64,000 nt of DNA from Microbacterium sp. Root553 (GCF_001426995.1 NZ_LMFY01000001.1:2661471-2725470); one strand, 5' to 3'; counted from the stretch's first letter, positions 1 through 8,593 are shown. Numbers and translations are program-made. Notes: generated by a model not told the origin, from the sequence alone.

Positions 1-152
1 TGTGCCCCACTCGCAACGACCGCAGCAGCCGTCCGAAGGGTGAAGGTTCGATCACGACATCCGCCTCTCGCTGGGTTCAGCTTGGCAGGTCTTTTCGGAT
101 CGGAGGCGGCGTGCCTGTCACAGTGCAGTGTCGGAGCGTATCGGCGCGACGA
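1..152. other. Window edge, no gene recognised
   Basis: This is the stretch from the window edge to the stop codon of the minus-strand MFS gene. Short open frames read through it, but none has a recognisable family or a convincing ribosome-binding site. It is probably the downstream intergenic region of the MFS gene. Confidence 0.4.
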
Positions 153-1370
153 TCACTGCGCAACGCGCGGCGCCGGATCGAGGCCAGCGCGGCGCATCAC
201 CGTCGCCGCCGAGACCGTCGCGACGAGGACGACCGAGATGAACACGAGGAGCACGGTCGTCTGGGAGGCGAAGGTGAGGATCACGCCGATCGCGAGCACC
301 GGCAGAGCGAGCCCGCAGTACGCGATGAGAAAGATCAGAGCGAGAGTCTCGCCGCGGCGCCCCGGCTCGGCGAGTCCCGCGGCTGTGGCCACCGACGATT
401 TGAACAGCAGCCCCACGCCGACACCCGCGACGATGCCCCCTCCGATGAAGACCGCGAGCGACGGCACCAGAGTCCCCACGGCGACGGCGACGAGGCCCAG
501 GGCGCAGCAGACCGCCGCGATCGTGAGCTGCATTCTCAGCGGCAGACGCGCGAGCACCACCTGGCCCGTGGCCGCGGCGGCGAACACCGAGCATGCGGTC
601 AGGCCGGCGACGAGGTGGTCGTGCTCGTCGAAGGTGCTGACGAGGATGGTCGGCGCGAGCGATGTGAACAGTCCGAAGAGCGCGAAGCCCGCGAAGGCGC
701 CGAAACCTGCGGCGACGAACGCCGACCGCGAGCGTGGCGGCGCGGCGATGCGCTGGGGTCGATACCGTCGCGGCTCCTCTGGGGGCGTCACGGTCTCGGG
801 CACGCAGGCGACGGCGATCGCCGCCACGAGCAGCACGATGAGGAACACCGCGTGCGGCAGCATCAGCGGCGCGGGCAGGAACTCGGCGAACAGACCGCCG
901 ACCAGGGGCCCGAATGCCAGCCCGCCGAGGTTCGCCGCACCGGCGACGGACGCCGCCACGATGACGTGCTCGTCGGGCCTCGCCTGCGCACGCAGCTCTC
1001 CCAGATGGGCGGTGGCGGTGGCGGTGAGGATGCCGACGCTCGCGCCGTTCACCAGCCGCGCTGCGAGAAGACCCGGCACGTCGTGCCACAGCAGGAACAG
1101 CACGGCGCTGAGCGCCGCGATGAGGATCGCGATCACCAGCATCCGCCGCCGCCCCATCCAGTCGCTCACGTGTCCGAGCAGGAAGAGGCTGAGGACGACG
1201 CCGACCGCGAACGCGGCGAAGATCATCGTGATGACCGAGACGGGGAACCCGTCGGCCTGCTGGTAGAGCGGATACAGCGGTGTGGGCACGGTCGCGTAAG
1301 CCATGACGAGCAGGAAGGCGCACGCGACGACCCAGAATCCCGCACCGTGCGAGATGCGAGCGTTCGACAT
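153..1370 (-). CDS. MFS transporter (drug-efflux-like)
   Basis: A 405-residue major facilitator superfamily protein, an inner-membrane secondary transporter. The hydrophobic profile fits about 12 membrane helices. The MFS loop 2-3 signature is visible near residues 66-76 (GHVSDWMGRRR). The substrate cannot be read from the sequence; the overall look is that of drug or metabolite exporters driven by proton exchange. The ATG at 1370 opens a typical short N-terminus (MSNARISHG) before helix 1. It is transcribed divergently from the haloperoxidase-like hydrolase at 1562, and the 191-bp gap between them contains a palindrome and a direct repeat that may be regulatory. Confidence 0.85.
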   Translation of the reverse strand: MSNARISHGAGFWVVACAFLLVMAYATVPTPLYPLYQQADGFPVSVITMIFAAFAVGVVLSLFLLGHVSDWMGRRRMLVIAILIAALSAVLFLLWHDVPGLLAARLVNGASVGILTATATAHLGELRAQARPDEHVIVAASVAGAANLGGLAFGPLVGGLFAEFLPAPLMLPHAVFLIVLLVAAIAVACVPETVTPPEEPRRYRPQRIAAPPRSRSAFVAAGFGAFAGFALFGLFTSLAPTILVSTFDEHDHLVAGLTACSVFAAAATGQVVLARLPLRMQLTIAAVCCALGLVAVAVGTLVPSLAVFIGGGIVAGVGVGLLFKSSVATAAGLAEPGRRGETLALIFLIAYCGLALPVLAIGVILTFASQTTVLLVFISVVLVATVSAATVMRRAGLDPAPRVAQ

Positions 1371-1407
1371 GTGGAGACGCTACCGCGCGAGCGCCGGTCG
1401 GGCCCGA

Positions 1408-1451
1408 ACAGATGTCGAACATCTGCGCGACGCATCCTGGACAGATGTCGA
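1408..1451. promoter_or_regulatory. Candidate operator: palindrome plus direct repeat
   Basis: In the divergent MFS/hydrolase intergenic region the 11-mer ACAGATGTCGA occurs at 1408-1418 and again at 1441-1451. The first copy runs into the palindrome GATGT-CGA-ACATC (1411-1423). Such an arrangement fits a regulator-binding region shared by the divergent genes. The binding protein is unknown. Confidence 0.35.
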
Positions 1452-1561
1452 GGTGCCGGCTCGGGGCCGCGAGTTATCGTGGGCGCGCTCCCACGATGCA
1501 GACGTGGGGCGATCGACAGTCGTCCGGAGCGGTTCGGGCGACAGAAACCTGGAGGCTGATC

Positions 1562-2398
1562 ATGGCGTTCGTGACCACGGATGATGGCGCAGAGATCTAC
1601 TACAAGGACTGGGGCAGCCCCGACGCGCAGCCCATCATGTTCCACCACGGTTGGCCGCTCTCGTCGGACGACTGGGACACCCAGATGCTGTACTTCCTCG
1701 ACAAGGGCTACCGCGTCGTGGCCAGCGACCGCCGCGGGCACGGTCGGTCGTCGCAGATCGGCACCGGTCACGACATGGACCACTACGCCAGTGACGCCTC
1801 GGCGGTGGTCGAGCACCTCGACCTCCACGACGCGATCCACATCGGGCACTCGACGGGTGGCGGGCAGGTCGCACGGTATGTGGCGAAGTTCGGGCAGCCG
1901 CAGGGACGCGTCGCCAAGGCCGTGCTCGTCTCTTCCGTGCCTCCGCTGATGGTGCAGACCGACGGCAACCCCGACGGCCTTCCGCTGTCGGTGTTCGACG
2001 GCTTCCGGGACGGCCTGGCGGCCAACCGCGCCGAGTTCTTCCAGGCGGTGGCGTCCGGACCCTTCTACGGATTCAACCGTGAGGGCGTGGAGCTCTCCGA
2101 ACCCGTCGTCGCCAACTGGTGGCGTCAGGGGATGACGGGCAGCGCGCTCGCTCACTACGCCGGCATCAAGGCCTTCTCCGAGACCGATCAGACCGACGAT
2201 CTCACGGCGATCACCGTGCCCGTGCTCGTGCTCCAGGGCGACGACGACCAGATCGTCCCGTACAAGGACGCCGCGCTGAAGCAGCACGAGCTGCTCAGCG
2301 ACTCGACCCTCAAGATCTACGAGGGATTCCCGCACGGCATGCTGACCACGCATGCGGATGTCATCAACCCCGACATCCTCGCCTTCATCCAGCAGTAG
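1562..2398 (+). CDS. Alpha/beta hydrolase, non-heme haloperoxidase type
   Basis: A 278-residue cytoplasmic alpha/beta-hydrolase related to cofactor-free haloperoxidases (perhydrolases) and esterases. The nucleophile elbow GHSTGG places the catalytic serine at residue 97. The acid is in the GDDDQIVP segment (residues 226-233) and the catalytic histidine is H258 (FPHGM). The oxyanion-hole segment HHGWPL (28-33) is typical of this branch. I chose the ATG at 1562 because GGAGG lies just upstream and family members begin MAFVTT-like; the frame stays open further upstream. The natural substrate cannot be told from sequence. Confidence 0.88.
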   Translation: MAFVTTDDGAEIYYKDWGSPDAQPIMFHHGWPLSSDDWDTQMLYFLDKGYRVVASDRRGHGRSSQIGTGHDMDHYASDASAVVEHLDLHDAIHIGHSTGGGQVARYVAKFGQPQGRVAKAVLVSSVPPLMVQTDGNPDGLPLSVFDGFRDGLAANRAEFFQAVASGPFYGFNREGVELSEPVVANWWRQGMTGSALAHYAGIKAFSETDQTDDLTAITVPVLVLQGDDDQIVPYKDAALKQHELLSDSTLKIYEGFPHGMLTTHADVINPDILAFIQQ

Positions 2399-2414
2399 CC
2401 GCGAGGCTGTCGCG

Positions 2415-2454
2415 TGACGGCGCACCCGACGTTCGGCGTTCGGGTGCGCCGTCA
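2415..2454. terminator. Bidirectional terminator hairpin
   Basis: A perfect 15-bp inverted repeat (2415-2429 and 2440-2454) with a 10-nt loop lies between the converging hydrolase and acetyltransferase genes. Like most terminators in this window it lacks a long T-run. Confidence 0.7.
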
Positions 2455-2456
2455 CC

Positions 2457-2502
2457 GTGCGGCACGAGGTGCGCTACGCCGTGCGGTACGAGGTGCGCTA
2501 CG
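2457..2502. repeat. 24-bp tandem duplication at a gene end
   Basis: The unit GTGCGG(C/T)ACGAGGTGCGCTACG is present at 2457-2480 and, nearly complete, at 2481-2502. The second copy includes the TAG stop codon (2498-2500) of the minus-strand acetyltransferase, so the 3' end of that gene has been duplicated downstream. Confidence 0.75.
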
Positions 2503-3118
2503 ACTGCTCCTCGATGGCGCGGATGACGCGAGCCGGTGAGCCGACGGCGATGACCCCGCGGGGGATGTCCTTGGTGACGACGGAGCCGGCGCCGATGACG
2601 GAGTCGTCGCCGATGGTCACCCCGGGAAGGACGGTGACGTTGGCGCCCAGCCAGACGTTGCTGCCGATGACGACCGGTGAGGGGATGAGGTCGGCTCGTC
2701 GGCTGGGCTGCAGGCCGTGCTGAAGGGTCGCGATGACGGCGTTGTGGCCGATGAGGCTGTCGTCGCCGATCGAGATGCCGCCCTGGTCCTGGAATCGGCA
2801 GCCGGAGTTGATGAAGACGCGTCTGCCGAGCGTGATGTTCTTGCCGAAGTCGGCGGTGAACGGCGGGAAGAGCGTCACCGTCTCATCGATGTCCGCGCCG
2901 GTCAGCTCTGCGAGGAGCTCTCGGACACGGGCGGGCGGGTGATAGCCGCTGTTCAGCTCACCGGCGATGCGGAGGGCTTCCTGGCTGGTCTCATGCATGA
3001 CCGCGTGTCCCGGGGAGTTGCCGGTGATGGTCTCCCCCGCGTTCAGGGCGGCGAGGAGGTCGGTGAGAGTCATGGGGGTCTCCACGGTCGAGGGAACGGC
3101 GTGATCGGGTGCGGTCAT
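2498..3118 (-). CDS. Sugar O-acetyltransferase (maltose/galactoside type)
   Basis: A 206-residue left-handed beta-helix acetyltransferase of the maltose/galactoside O-acetyltransferase (LacA/Maa/NodL) family, which moves acetyl from acetyl-CoA to a sugar hydroxyl. The N-terminal Mac domain covers about residues 30-80. Hexapeptide repeats follow at about 90-195 (IGDDSLIGHNAVI, IGSNVWLGANV, IGDDSVIGAGSVV). The catalytic histidine is probably the one in LQHG near residue 133. The start at 3118 overlaps the upstream regulator's stop as ATGA. An internal ATG at 3073, preceded by GGAGA, is an equally plausible start and would give 191 residues. Confidence 0.88.
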   Translation of the reverse strand: MTAPDHAVPSTVETPMTLTDLLAALNAGETITGNSPGHAVMHETSQEALRIAGELNSGYHPPARVRELLAELTGADIDETVTLFPPFTADFGKNITLGRRVFINSGCRFQDQGGISIGDDSLIGHNAVIATLQHGLQPSRRADLIPSPVVIGSNVWLGANVTVLPGVTIGDDSVIGAGSVVTKDIPRGVIAVGSPARVIRAIEEQS

Positions 3119-3993
3119 TCGGGCGGCCTCACGGATGCGGGAGCCGTGGCCGACCAGCTCGCGAGCAGCTGGAGTCGTTCTGCCGAGGGCGATCCCGGTT
3201 CGGCGGTGTAGATGAGCAGGCTGAGGCCGTCATCGGCCGTGACGGTGAGCTCTTCGTACACGAGGGTGAGGTCGCCGACGATCGGGTGACGGAAGCGCTT
3301 GGTGCCTGACCCGTGCGTCCTCACGTCGTGTGCGGACCAGAGCCGGGCGAACGTGTCGCTTCGGGTGGTGAGCTCGCCGACCAGATCCTGGAGGACGCGG
3401 TCGTGCGGGTGTCGTCCGGCTTCGACGCGCATGATGCCGACGCACATCCGGGCGAACAGGTCCCAGTCGGGGTAGAAGTCGCGCGATGCGGGGTCGAGGA
3501 ACTGGAAGCGCGCCAGATTCGGTGTCCTCCCGCCCGCGCCGATCACGGGTGCGTAGAACGCTGCGCCGAGCGTATTCGTGGCGACGAGGTTCTGGTGGCG
3601 GTCGCGGACGAACGCGGGGCCGCCGGTGATCGCGTGGAGGGTGTGCTGCAATGCCGGGCGGGCGGGCTGCTGCGTCGTGGCGCGCCGACGGTTGCGCCCC
3701 GACGTCGGGATGCCGTCGGCCGCGCGAGCGAGGTCGAACAGGTGCATCCGCTCGGTCTCATCGAGGAGCAGAGCCCGGGCGAGTGACTCGAGCACGGCGG
3801 AAGACGCGCCCGCGATGTCCCCGCGTTCGAGCTTGGCGTAGTAGTCGACGCTCACGTCGGCGAGCATCGCGACCTCGGATCGGCGGAGACCTGCGACGCG
3901 TCGATTCGTTCCGGCGACCATCCCGACATCGGCGGGTGAGAGCCGCGCGCGTCGCGTCATGAGGAACTCGCGCACCTCGGCTCTGTTGTCCAT
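3115..3993 (-). CDS. XRE-family regulator with MmyB-like ligand domain
   Basis: A 292-residue DNA-binding protein. An XRE helix-turn-helix occupies roughly residues 20-75 (LRRSEVAMLADVSVDYYAKLERG). It is followed by an MmyB-like ligand-binding domain, a PAS-like fold found in many actinobacterial regulators, with the family's DWDLFARMCVG and HDVRTHGSGTKRFRHP segments. The ATG at 3993 was chosen because coding similarity begins at MDNRAEVREFL; the frame stays open to 4116. It is translationally coupled to the acetyltransferase (4-nt overlap), suggesting co-regulation. The effector is unknown. Confidence 0.85.
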   Translation of the reverse strand: MDNRAEVREFLMTRRARLSPADVGMVAGTNRRVAGLRRSEVAMLADVSVDYYAKLERGDIAGASSAVLESLARALLLDETERMHLFDLARAADGIPTSGRNRRRATTQQPARPALQHTLHAITGGPAFVRDRHQNLVATNTLGAAFYAPVIGAGGRTPNLARFQFLDPASRDFYPDWDLFARMCVGIMRVEAGRHPHDRVLQDLVGELTTRSDTFARLWSAHDVRTHGSGTKRFRHPIVGDLTLVYEELTVTADDGLSLLIYTAEPGSPSAERLQLLASWSATAPASVRPPE

Positions 3994-4000
3994 GCGCTCC

Positions 4001-4013
4001 ACCGTACGACGGT
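4001..4013. promoter_or_regulatory. Short palindrome upstream of XRE regulator
   Basis: ACCGT-ACG-ACGGT lies 8-20 nt upstream of the regulator's ATG. Its position would suit autoregulation, but a 5-3-5 palindrome is short and could be chance. Confidence 0.25.
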
Positions 4014-4114
4014 CCGAGCGGGTGAAGGATGCCCCCTCAGTACACCTCTCGCCGGAGAACCCTGCTCGCCCCTGGTCGAAGACCGAGCGGTGCGCGCCTC
4101 GGTAGGGTGGTCGC

Positions 4115-4297
4115 ATGACTGCATGGAGCCGCTACCTGCGGGGAGTCGCCCTGGTTCTCGGGATCGCCGGACTGCTGTTCGGGGAACGACTTCCCGTGTG
4201 GTGGAGCCCTGCGTCAGTGGTCTTCATGGTGCTCGCAGCCGGCGTGTTCTCGGCGTGCACCATTCGCGACCACCGACGCACGCGCTCGCGCGGGTGA
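4115..4297 (+). CDS. Small two-helix membrane protein
   Basis: A 60-residue protein with two predicted membrane segments (about residues 8-24 and 31-48) and a basic tail ending RDHRRTRSRG. I recognise no family. Its stop overlaps the GTG start of the histidine kinase by 4 nt (GTGA, 4294-4297), so the two are probably translated together. A role as an accessory or sensing partner of the kinase is inference from position only. It could also be a leader whose translation simply delivers ribosomes to the kinase. Confidence 0.6.
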   Translation: MTAWSRYLRGVALVLGIAGLLFGERLPVWWSPASVVFMVLAAGVFSACTIRDHRRTRSRG

Positions 4298-5412
4298 ACG
4301 GGAGTGAGGATCGCGATCCCGAGACTCGGTCGCGGTGGCTGACGCCCCTGGTCTTCGGGATCGCGGTGTTCCTGGGACTCTGGGTGACCGTCACGCCCGA
4401 CGCTGCGAGTGGACGCGGGGCTCAGCTCGCATGGGGCGCGATCGCCGTCACCGGCCTCATGGTCGGATCGCGTCTGCCGGTCCTCGCGGTGGTCGTCACC
4501 GCAGCGGCGACCTCTTTCGCGTGGCTGGTCGGAGTGACTGCCGATCCGTTCGTGTTGACAGGATTCGCGGTGTTCAGGCTTGCCGAGATGCGTGGAGGAC
4601 GCAGGTTTCCGTGGTGGATGTTCGCCGGTGCGTTCGTCGTGGTGGTCGCGTCCGCGATCCTCTCTGTCGAGGACACCGAAGATCGCGCTCGGGGGATGCT
4701 GCTGAGTGCACTGGTGCTGTCCGTCGCGTGGGTGCTGGGCGCGCGGACACGAGAGGTCCGGCGCGAGGCCGCAGCGCGGTCGCGGGCGGAGGAGCGACTT
4801 CGTCTGGCACGCGATGTGCACGATGTGCTGTCTCACTCTCTGGGTACGATCGGCGTGCATGCGGGTGTCGCCGCCCACGTCACCGCACTCGGCGCCGACG
4901 AACTGCGCGAAGCGCTCCGCGGTATCGAGAGCGATGCGCGGTCCTCGCTGTCCGAGTTGAGCACCCTCCTGAGGCGGGAGCGGTCGGACCTCGAGCCGGA
5001 CGACGTGGTGTCGAGCCCCCTCTCCTCGCTGCTTGCGGGCGTTGCTCGGACGGCTGAGAAGGCCGGTCTGTCCGTGCACCTCGACGTGGGAGACGACATC
5101 GATGCGCTTCCCGCCGATGTGCGGACGACACTGCTCCGGATCGTTCAGGAGGCGCTGACGAACGTCGTCCGCCATGCCTCGGCGTCCTCTGTGACTGTGG
5201 GGCTCCGCATCTCCTCCGACGAGGTGACGATCGGCGTCGCGGATGACGGCCAGGGCGCACGGGGCGAGATCAGCCTCGGGAACGGCTTGACCGGTGTGCG
5301 CGAGAGAGCCGTGCTGCTGGGTGGCAGAGCAGATTTCACCTCCTCGACCTCCGGATTCACGGTGTCCGCGACGGTGCCGCTGCGAAGACGCTCGGCGGGA
5401 GTCCGCGGATGA
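4294..5412 (+). CDS. Sensor histidine kinase, NarL/DesK type
   Basis: A 372-residue membrane kinase. About five N-terminal membrane helices span residues 15-150. A HisKA_3 dimerisation/phosphoacceptor domain follows, with the phosphorylated histidine at H176 (LARDVHDVLSH). The HATPase_c domain covers about 265-365, with N-box QEALTNVVRH and G-box DDGQG. The GTG at 4294 overlaps the upstream small gene; no better start is seen. The 3' end overlaps the response regulator (ATGA). With the following ABC exporter genes this resembles envelope-stress or antibiotic-sensing modules, but the signal is not known. Confidence 0.87.
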   Translation: MNGSEDRDPETRSRWLTPLVFGIAVFLGLWVTVTPDAASGRGAQLAWGAIAVTGLMVGSRLPVLAVVVTAAATSFAWLVGVTADPFVLTGFAVFRLAEMRGGRRFPWWMFAGAFVVVVASAILSVEDTEDRARGMLLSALVLSVAWVLGARTREVRREAAARSRAEERLRLARDVHDVLSHSLGTIGVHAGVAAHVTALGADELREALRGIESDARSSLSELSTLLRRERSDLEPDDVVSSPLSSLLAGVARTAEKAGLSVHLDVGDDIDALPADVRTTLLRIVQEALTNVVRHASASSVTVGLRISSDEVTIGVADDGQGARGEISLGNGLTGVRERAVLLGGRADFTSSTSGFTVSATVPLRRRSAGVRG

Positions 5413-6056
5413 CGCCGATCAGGGTGCTGATCGCCGATGATGAGCCGTCGATCCGCTCTTCGCTTCGGATGCTGATCGACAGCGACACCGACATGGAGGT
5501 CGTCGGCGAGTCCGCCGACGGTGAGGCCGCGGTCGAGAGCACCGCGCGCCTGCGTCCCGATGTCGTGCTGATGGACGTGCAGATGCCGCGGATGACGGGG
5601 CTGGAAGCCACCCGCATCATGGTCGCTCACGCAGGCGGGCCGCGGGTGATCGTGCTCACGATGTTCGACCTGGACGAGTACCTGTACGAGGCCCTGCGTG
5701 CCGGCGCGTCGGGGTTCCTGTTGAAGAACAGTCCTCCCGGCGAGGTGCTGCACGCGATCCGCGTCGCACATGAGGGCAACGCGCTGCTCGCCCCGGAGGT
5801 GACGAAGCGCGTGATCGGACGCTTCGCTCCTCTGCGCGAGGACCATCGCCTCGAGCACCTCACGGCGCGGGAACGCGAGACGCTGACGCTCATCGGGCGA
5901 GGCAGATCGAATGCGGAGATCGCGGCCGAACTGTTCGTCACCGTGACGACGGTGCGCACGTACGTGAGCCGCATCCTCACGAAGCTCCAGACCCGCGACC
6001 GCGCGGGGCTCGTCGTGATCGCCTACGAGAACGGCTTGGTGACTCCCGCATCCTGA
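5409..6056 (+). CDS. LuxR/NarL-family response regulator
   Basis: A 215-residue DNA-binding response regulator and partner of the adjacent kinase. The receiver domain covers residues 4-120, with acidic pocket D10/D11, phosphoacceptor D56 (LMDVQMP) and a conserved lysine in FLLKN. A LuxR-type helix-turn-helix occupies about 145-205 (LTARERETLTLIGRGRSNAEIAAELF). It starts inside the kinase stop codon (ATGA). The ABC genes begin about 80 bp downstream and are its most likely targets. Confidence 0.92.
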   Translation: MTPIRVLIADDEPSIRSSLRMLIDSDTDMEVVGESADGEAAVESTARLRPDVVLMDVQMPRMTGLEATRIMVAHAGGPRVIVLTMFDLDEYLYEALRAGASGFLLKNSPPGEVLHAIRVAHEGNALLAPEVTKRVIGRFAPLREDHRLEHLTARERETLTLIGRGRSNAEIAAELFVTVTTVRTYVSRILTKLQTRDRAGLVVIAYENGLVTPAS

Positions 6057-6138
6057 TGATGTCGCCGGCACCCCCACGCATCCGATTGTCGACTCCTGCA
6101 GACTGACATCCTCGCCCGGACGCGGTGGGCTGGAGGAC

Positions 6139-6876
6139 ATGATCGACATCAGCCATCTGGTCAAACGTCACGGCTCACACACTGCCGTCGACGACGTGAG
6201 CTTCACCGCCCTCCCGGGGCGGGTCACCGGGTTCCTCGGGCCCAACGGCGCAGGAAAGAGCTCGACGCTGCGCATCCTCCTCGGGCTGGATCTCGCGACC
6301 CGCGGCACGGCGCTGATCGGCGGGAGCGCCTATCGGTCGCTGGAGCGTCCGCTGTGGAGAGTCGGTGCGATGCTCGACGGCCCCGGTGCGCACAAGGGGC
6401 GCACCGCCAGGGCGCATCTGCGGTGGGTGGCGCAGTCGAATGCGATTCCCCCGCGGCGGGTGGACGAGGTGCTGGAGCTCACCGGCCTGAGTCATGCGGC
6501 GAAGACGCGGATCGGCAGGTTCTCGCTCGGCATGGGGCAACGTCTCGGCATCGCCGCCGCGCTTCTCGGTGACCCCGACGTGCTGGTGCTGGACGAGCCG
6601 ACGAACGGGCTCGATCCCGACGGCATCCGGTGGATCAGACGCTTCTTGCGCTCGCTCGCCGACGACGGCAGGACGGTGCTCGTCTCCAGCCATCTGATGA
6701 GCGAGATGCAGGACACCGCCGACGACTTCGTGGACATCGCACGAGGCCGAGTGCTCGCGGCGGGCACCGCCGCTGAGGTGACCGGCGTCCATGACACCGT
6801 GGAGGACGCGTTCTTCGCACTCACAGACGAGCACACGGAGCACCGTGCCGCAGGCGAGGAAGGGGCCTCGGCATGA
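6139..6876 (+). CDS. ABC transporter ATP-binding protein (BcrA-like)
   Basis: A 245-residue ATPase of an ABC exporter. The Walker A motif is GPNGAGKSS (residues 34-42), the signature is the divergent SLGMGQRLG, and Walker B is VLVLDEPTNGLD, followed by a switch histidine in SSH. The SLGMGQR signature is characteristic of the BcrA/bacitracin-resistance type. GGAGG precedes the ATG. Its stop overlaps the next gene's ATG by 4 nt. The pair of permeases downstream makes a heteromeric exporter likely. Confidence 0.92.
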   Translation: MIDISHLVKRHGSHTAVDDVSFTALPGRVTGFLGPNGAGKSSTLRILLGLDLATRGTALIGGSAYRSLERPLWRVGAMLDGPGAHKGRTARAHLRWVAQSNAIPPRRVDEVLELTGLSHAAKTRIGRFSLGMGQRLGIAAALLGDPDVLVLDEPTNGLDPDGIRWIRRFLRSLADDGRTVLVSSHLMSEMQDTADDFVDIARGRVLAAGTAAEVTGVHDTVEDAFFALTDEHTEHRAAGEEGASA

Positions 6877-7649
6877 GCGGTCTTCTGCGAAGCGCGCTCC
6901 CTCTCGCACGTTCGGAGTCCGTGAAGCTCTTCACCGCTCGCGCCACCGGCTCGCTCGCGGCCGTGGCGATTCTCGGCACGTGGCCGATGGCATGGACCAA
7001 CGCCGCATCCGCCGTGGGCGTCGCCCCTGACGACCCGCGACTGTTCTCCTCCGAACCGGTCCCCCTCGAGTACCAGGGTTTCGAGATGGCCGGCATCGGA
7101 TACGTCCTCGTCGTCGCCCTCGCCGCGGTGTGGGCCGGAAGCGAGTACGGCGGCGGCACACAGATCCGCACGACTCTGCTGTCCACCCCGCACAGACTGC
7201 GTGTGTTCCTGATGAAGGCGCTGCTGCTCGCGATCACGGTCGCGGTGATCGCGTTCCTCACGATGTGGGGCACGCTGGTGATCACGCACGCGGCGGGCGA
7301 CACCGGCATCGATCCCTGGGCTTTGAATCCTGCGATCTGGGCGCACCTCGGCGGCGTCACGATCGCATGGACGCTCACCGCCCTGATCGCGTTCGCCATC
7401 GGCGTGCTCGGACGCACGGCCATCCTGCCGCTCATCCTCGTCGTGCCGCTCGTGATCGGCATCGGCGACTTCCTCGCCGGCTTATGGGGCGGCGCGAAGT
7501 ATCTCCCGACTGCGGCGGGGGCGGCCCTCTTCTCCGATCCCGCCTCCGGCATCTATCTCGACCCGCTCGCCGGCGGCCTCATCCACACGGCATGGGCAGT
7601 GGTTCTGCTCACCGCGGCAGCGGTCGCCTTCGTCCGCCGAGACCTGTGA
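6873..7649 (+). CDS. ABC-2 type permease subunit 1
   Basis: A 258-residue inner-membrane protein with about six membrane helices and the pattern of ABC-2 exporters of the BcrB/NatB kind. An N-terminal helix is followed by an extracytoplasmic loop (SSEPVPLEYQGFEM), the AGSEYGGGTQIRTTLLSTPHR segment, and a C-terminal PLAGGLIHTAW helix. It shares this layout with the next gene, so the two probably arose by duplication and pair with the upstream ATPase. The start overlaps the ATPase stop. Confidence 0.85.
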   Translation: MSGLLRSALPLARSESVKLFTARATGSLAAVAILGTWPMAWTNAASAVGVAPDDPRLFSSEPVPLEYQGFEMAGIGYVLVVALAAVWAGSEYGGGTQIRTTLLSTPHRLRVFLMKALLLAITVAVIAFLTMWGTLVITHAAGDTGIDPWALNPAIWAHLGGVTIAWTLTALIAFAIGVLGRTAILPLILVVPLVIGIGDFLAGLWGGAKYLPTAAGAALFSDPASGIYLDPLAGGLIHTAWAVVLLTAAAVAFVRRDL

Positions 7650-7656
7650 GGCATCG

Positions 7657-8400
7657 ATGATCCGCTCCCTCCGCGGCGAGTGGACGAAGGCGCTCACCCT
7701 GCGCAGTGTTCAGGGAACCCTCGCCGCCGCGCTCCTCGTGCCACCTGCTCTGGCTCTCGCCTCCGGTCTCGCGTTCGACGGCGCGACGGCCGCGGCGCGC
7801 TCGTTCCCCGTCGAGTCGCACGGATTCGAGACTGCCGGATTCGGGCAACCGCTGATCATCCTGCTGGCCGCGCTCATCGCCGGATCCGAGTACGCCGATG
7901 GACAGCTCCGAACCACCTTGACCGCCACGCCCCGGCGGGGCCGCGTGATCGCCGCGAAGTTCACCGTGATCGCGACGACGGCAGTGCTCATCGGCATCCT
8001 CGCCACGAGCGCGGCTGTCCTCCTCGCACACGCGGCACTCGGTGAACAGGGGCTCTCGATCGGCGAGTTCTCCGCGGGAATGGGATGGAACGTGGTCGGC
8101 GTCGCCGTGAACTACACGCTGATCGGCGTGATCTCCGCAGCGATCACAGTCCTCGCCCGCACGCCCGTCGTGGCACTCGTCGTACTCGTGCCCGTGGTGC
8201 TCGGGCTCTCCCTCTCCCTGCTGGGAGTCCTCCCCTGGGTCAAGTTCCTCCCTGATCTCGCGGGAATCCAGCTCCTGACGGGCTATCCGGGAATCGGTCT
8301 CCTCGACCCGATACCCGGAGGACTCATCATGGCGACCTGGGCGCTGCTGCTTGCGGCCGCATCCTGGCTCGTCTTCCGCACCCGCGACACCGATGGGTGA
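7657..8400 (+). CDS. ABC-2 type permease subunit 2
   Basis: A 247-residue membrane permease, paralogous to the preceding protein. The shared landmarks are AGSEYADGQLRTTLTATPRRGRV after the first periplasmic loop and DPIPGGLIMATWALLL at the C-terminus. It lies 7 bp after the first permease and completes an ATPase-permease-permease exporter cassette. The exported substrate is unknown; the linked two-component system suggests an antimicrobial or lipid-related compound, which is inference. Confidence 0.85.
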   Translation: MIRSLRGEWTKALTLRSVQGTLAAALLVPPALALASGLAFDGATAAARSFPVESHGFETAGFGQPLIILLAALIAGSEYADGQLRTTLTATPRRGRVIAAKFTVIATTAVLIGILATSAAVLLAHAALGEQGLSIGEFSAGMGWNVVGVAVNYTLIGVISAAITVLARTPVVALVVLVPVVLGLSLSLLGVLPWVKFLPDLAGIQLLTGYPGIGLLDPIPGGLIMATWALLLAAASWLVFRTRDTDG

Positions 8401-8520
8401 GAACGGGTGTGACCGCAGAGTCCCGGTTCCATGCGCACCGGTGCTCTCGCCGGCGACTCTCGCGTCCGCGAGCGGCACCCGGGAGGTGAGTGGATTCAGG
8501 AGATCCCGGTGATTCTTAGG

Positions 8521-8593
8521 TGGGCCCTGCCGGGATCGAACCGACGACATCCACGGTGTAAACGTGGCGCTCTACCAGCTGAGCTAAAGGCCC
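8521..8593 (-). tRNA. tRNA-Val (anticodon UAC)
   Basis: A 73-nt cloverleaf on the minus strand. The 7-bp acceptor stem has its 5' strand at 8587-8593 and its 3' strand at 8522-8528. The anticodon stem is CCACG/CGTGG around the loop TTTACAC, giving anticodon TAC. The T-arm is GTCGG-TTCGATC-CCGGC. The discriminator is A. The 3' CCA is not encoded in full (CCT follows). Confidence 0.96.
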
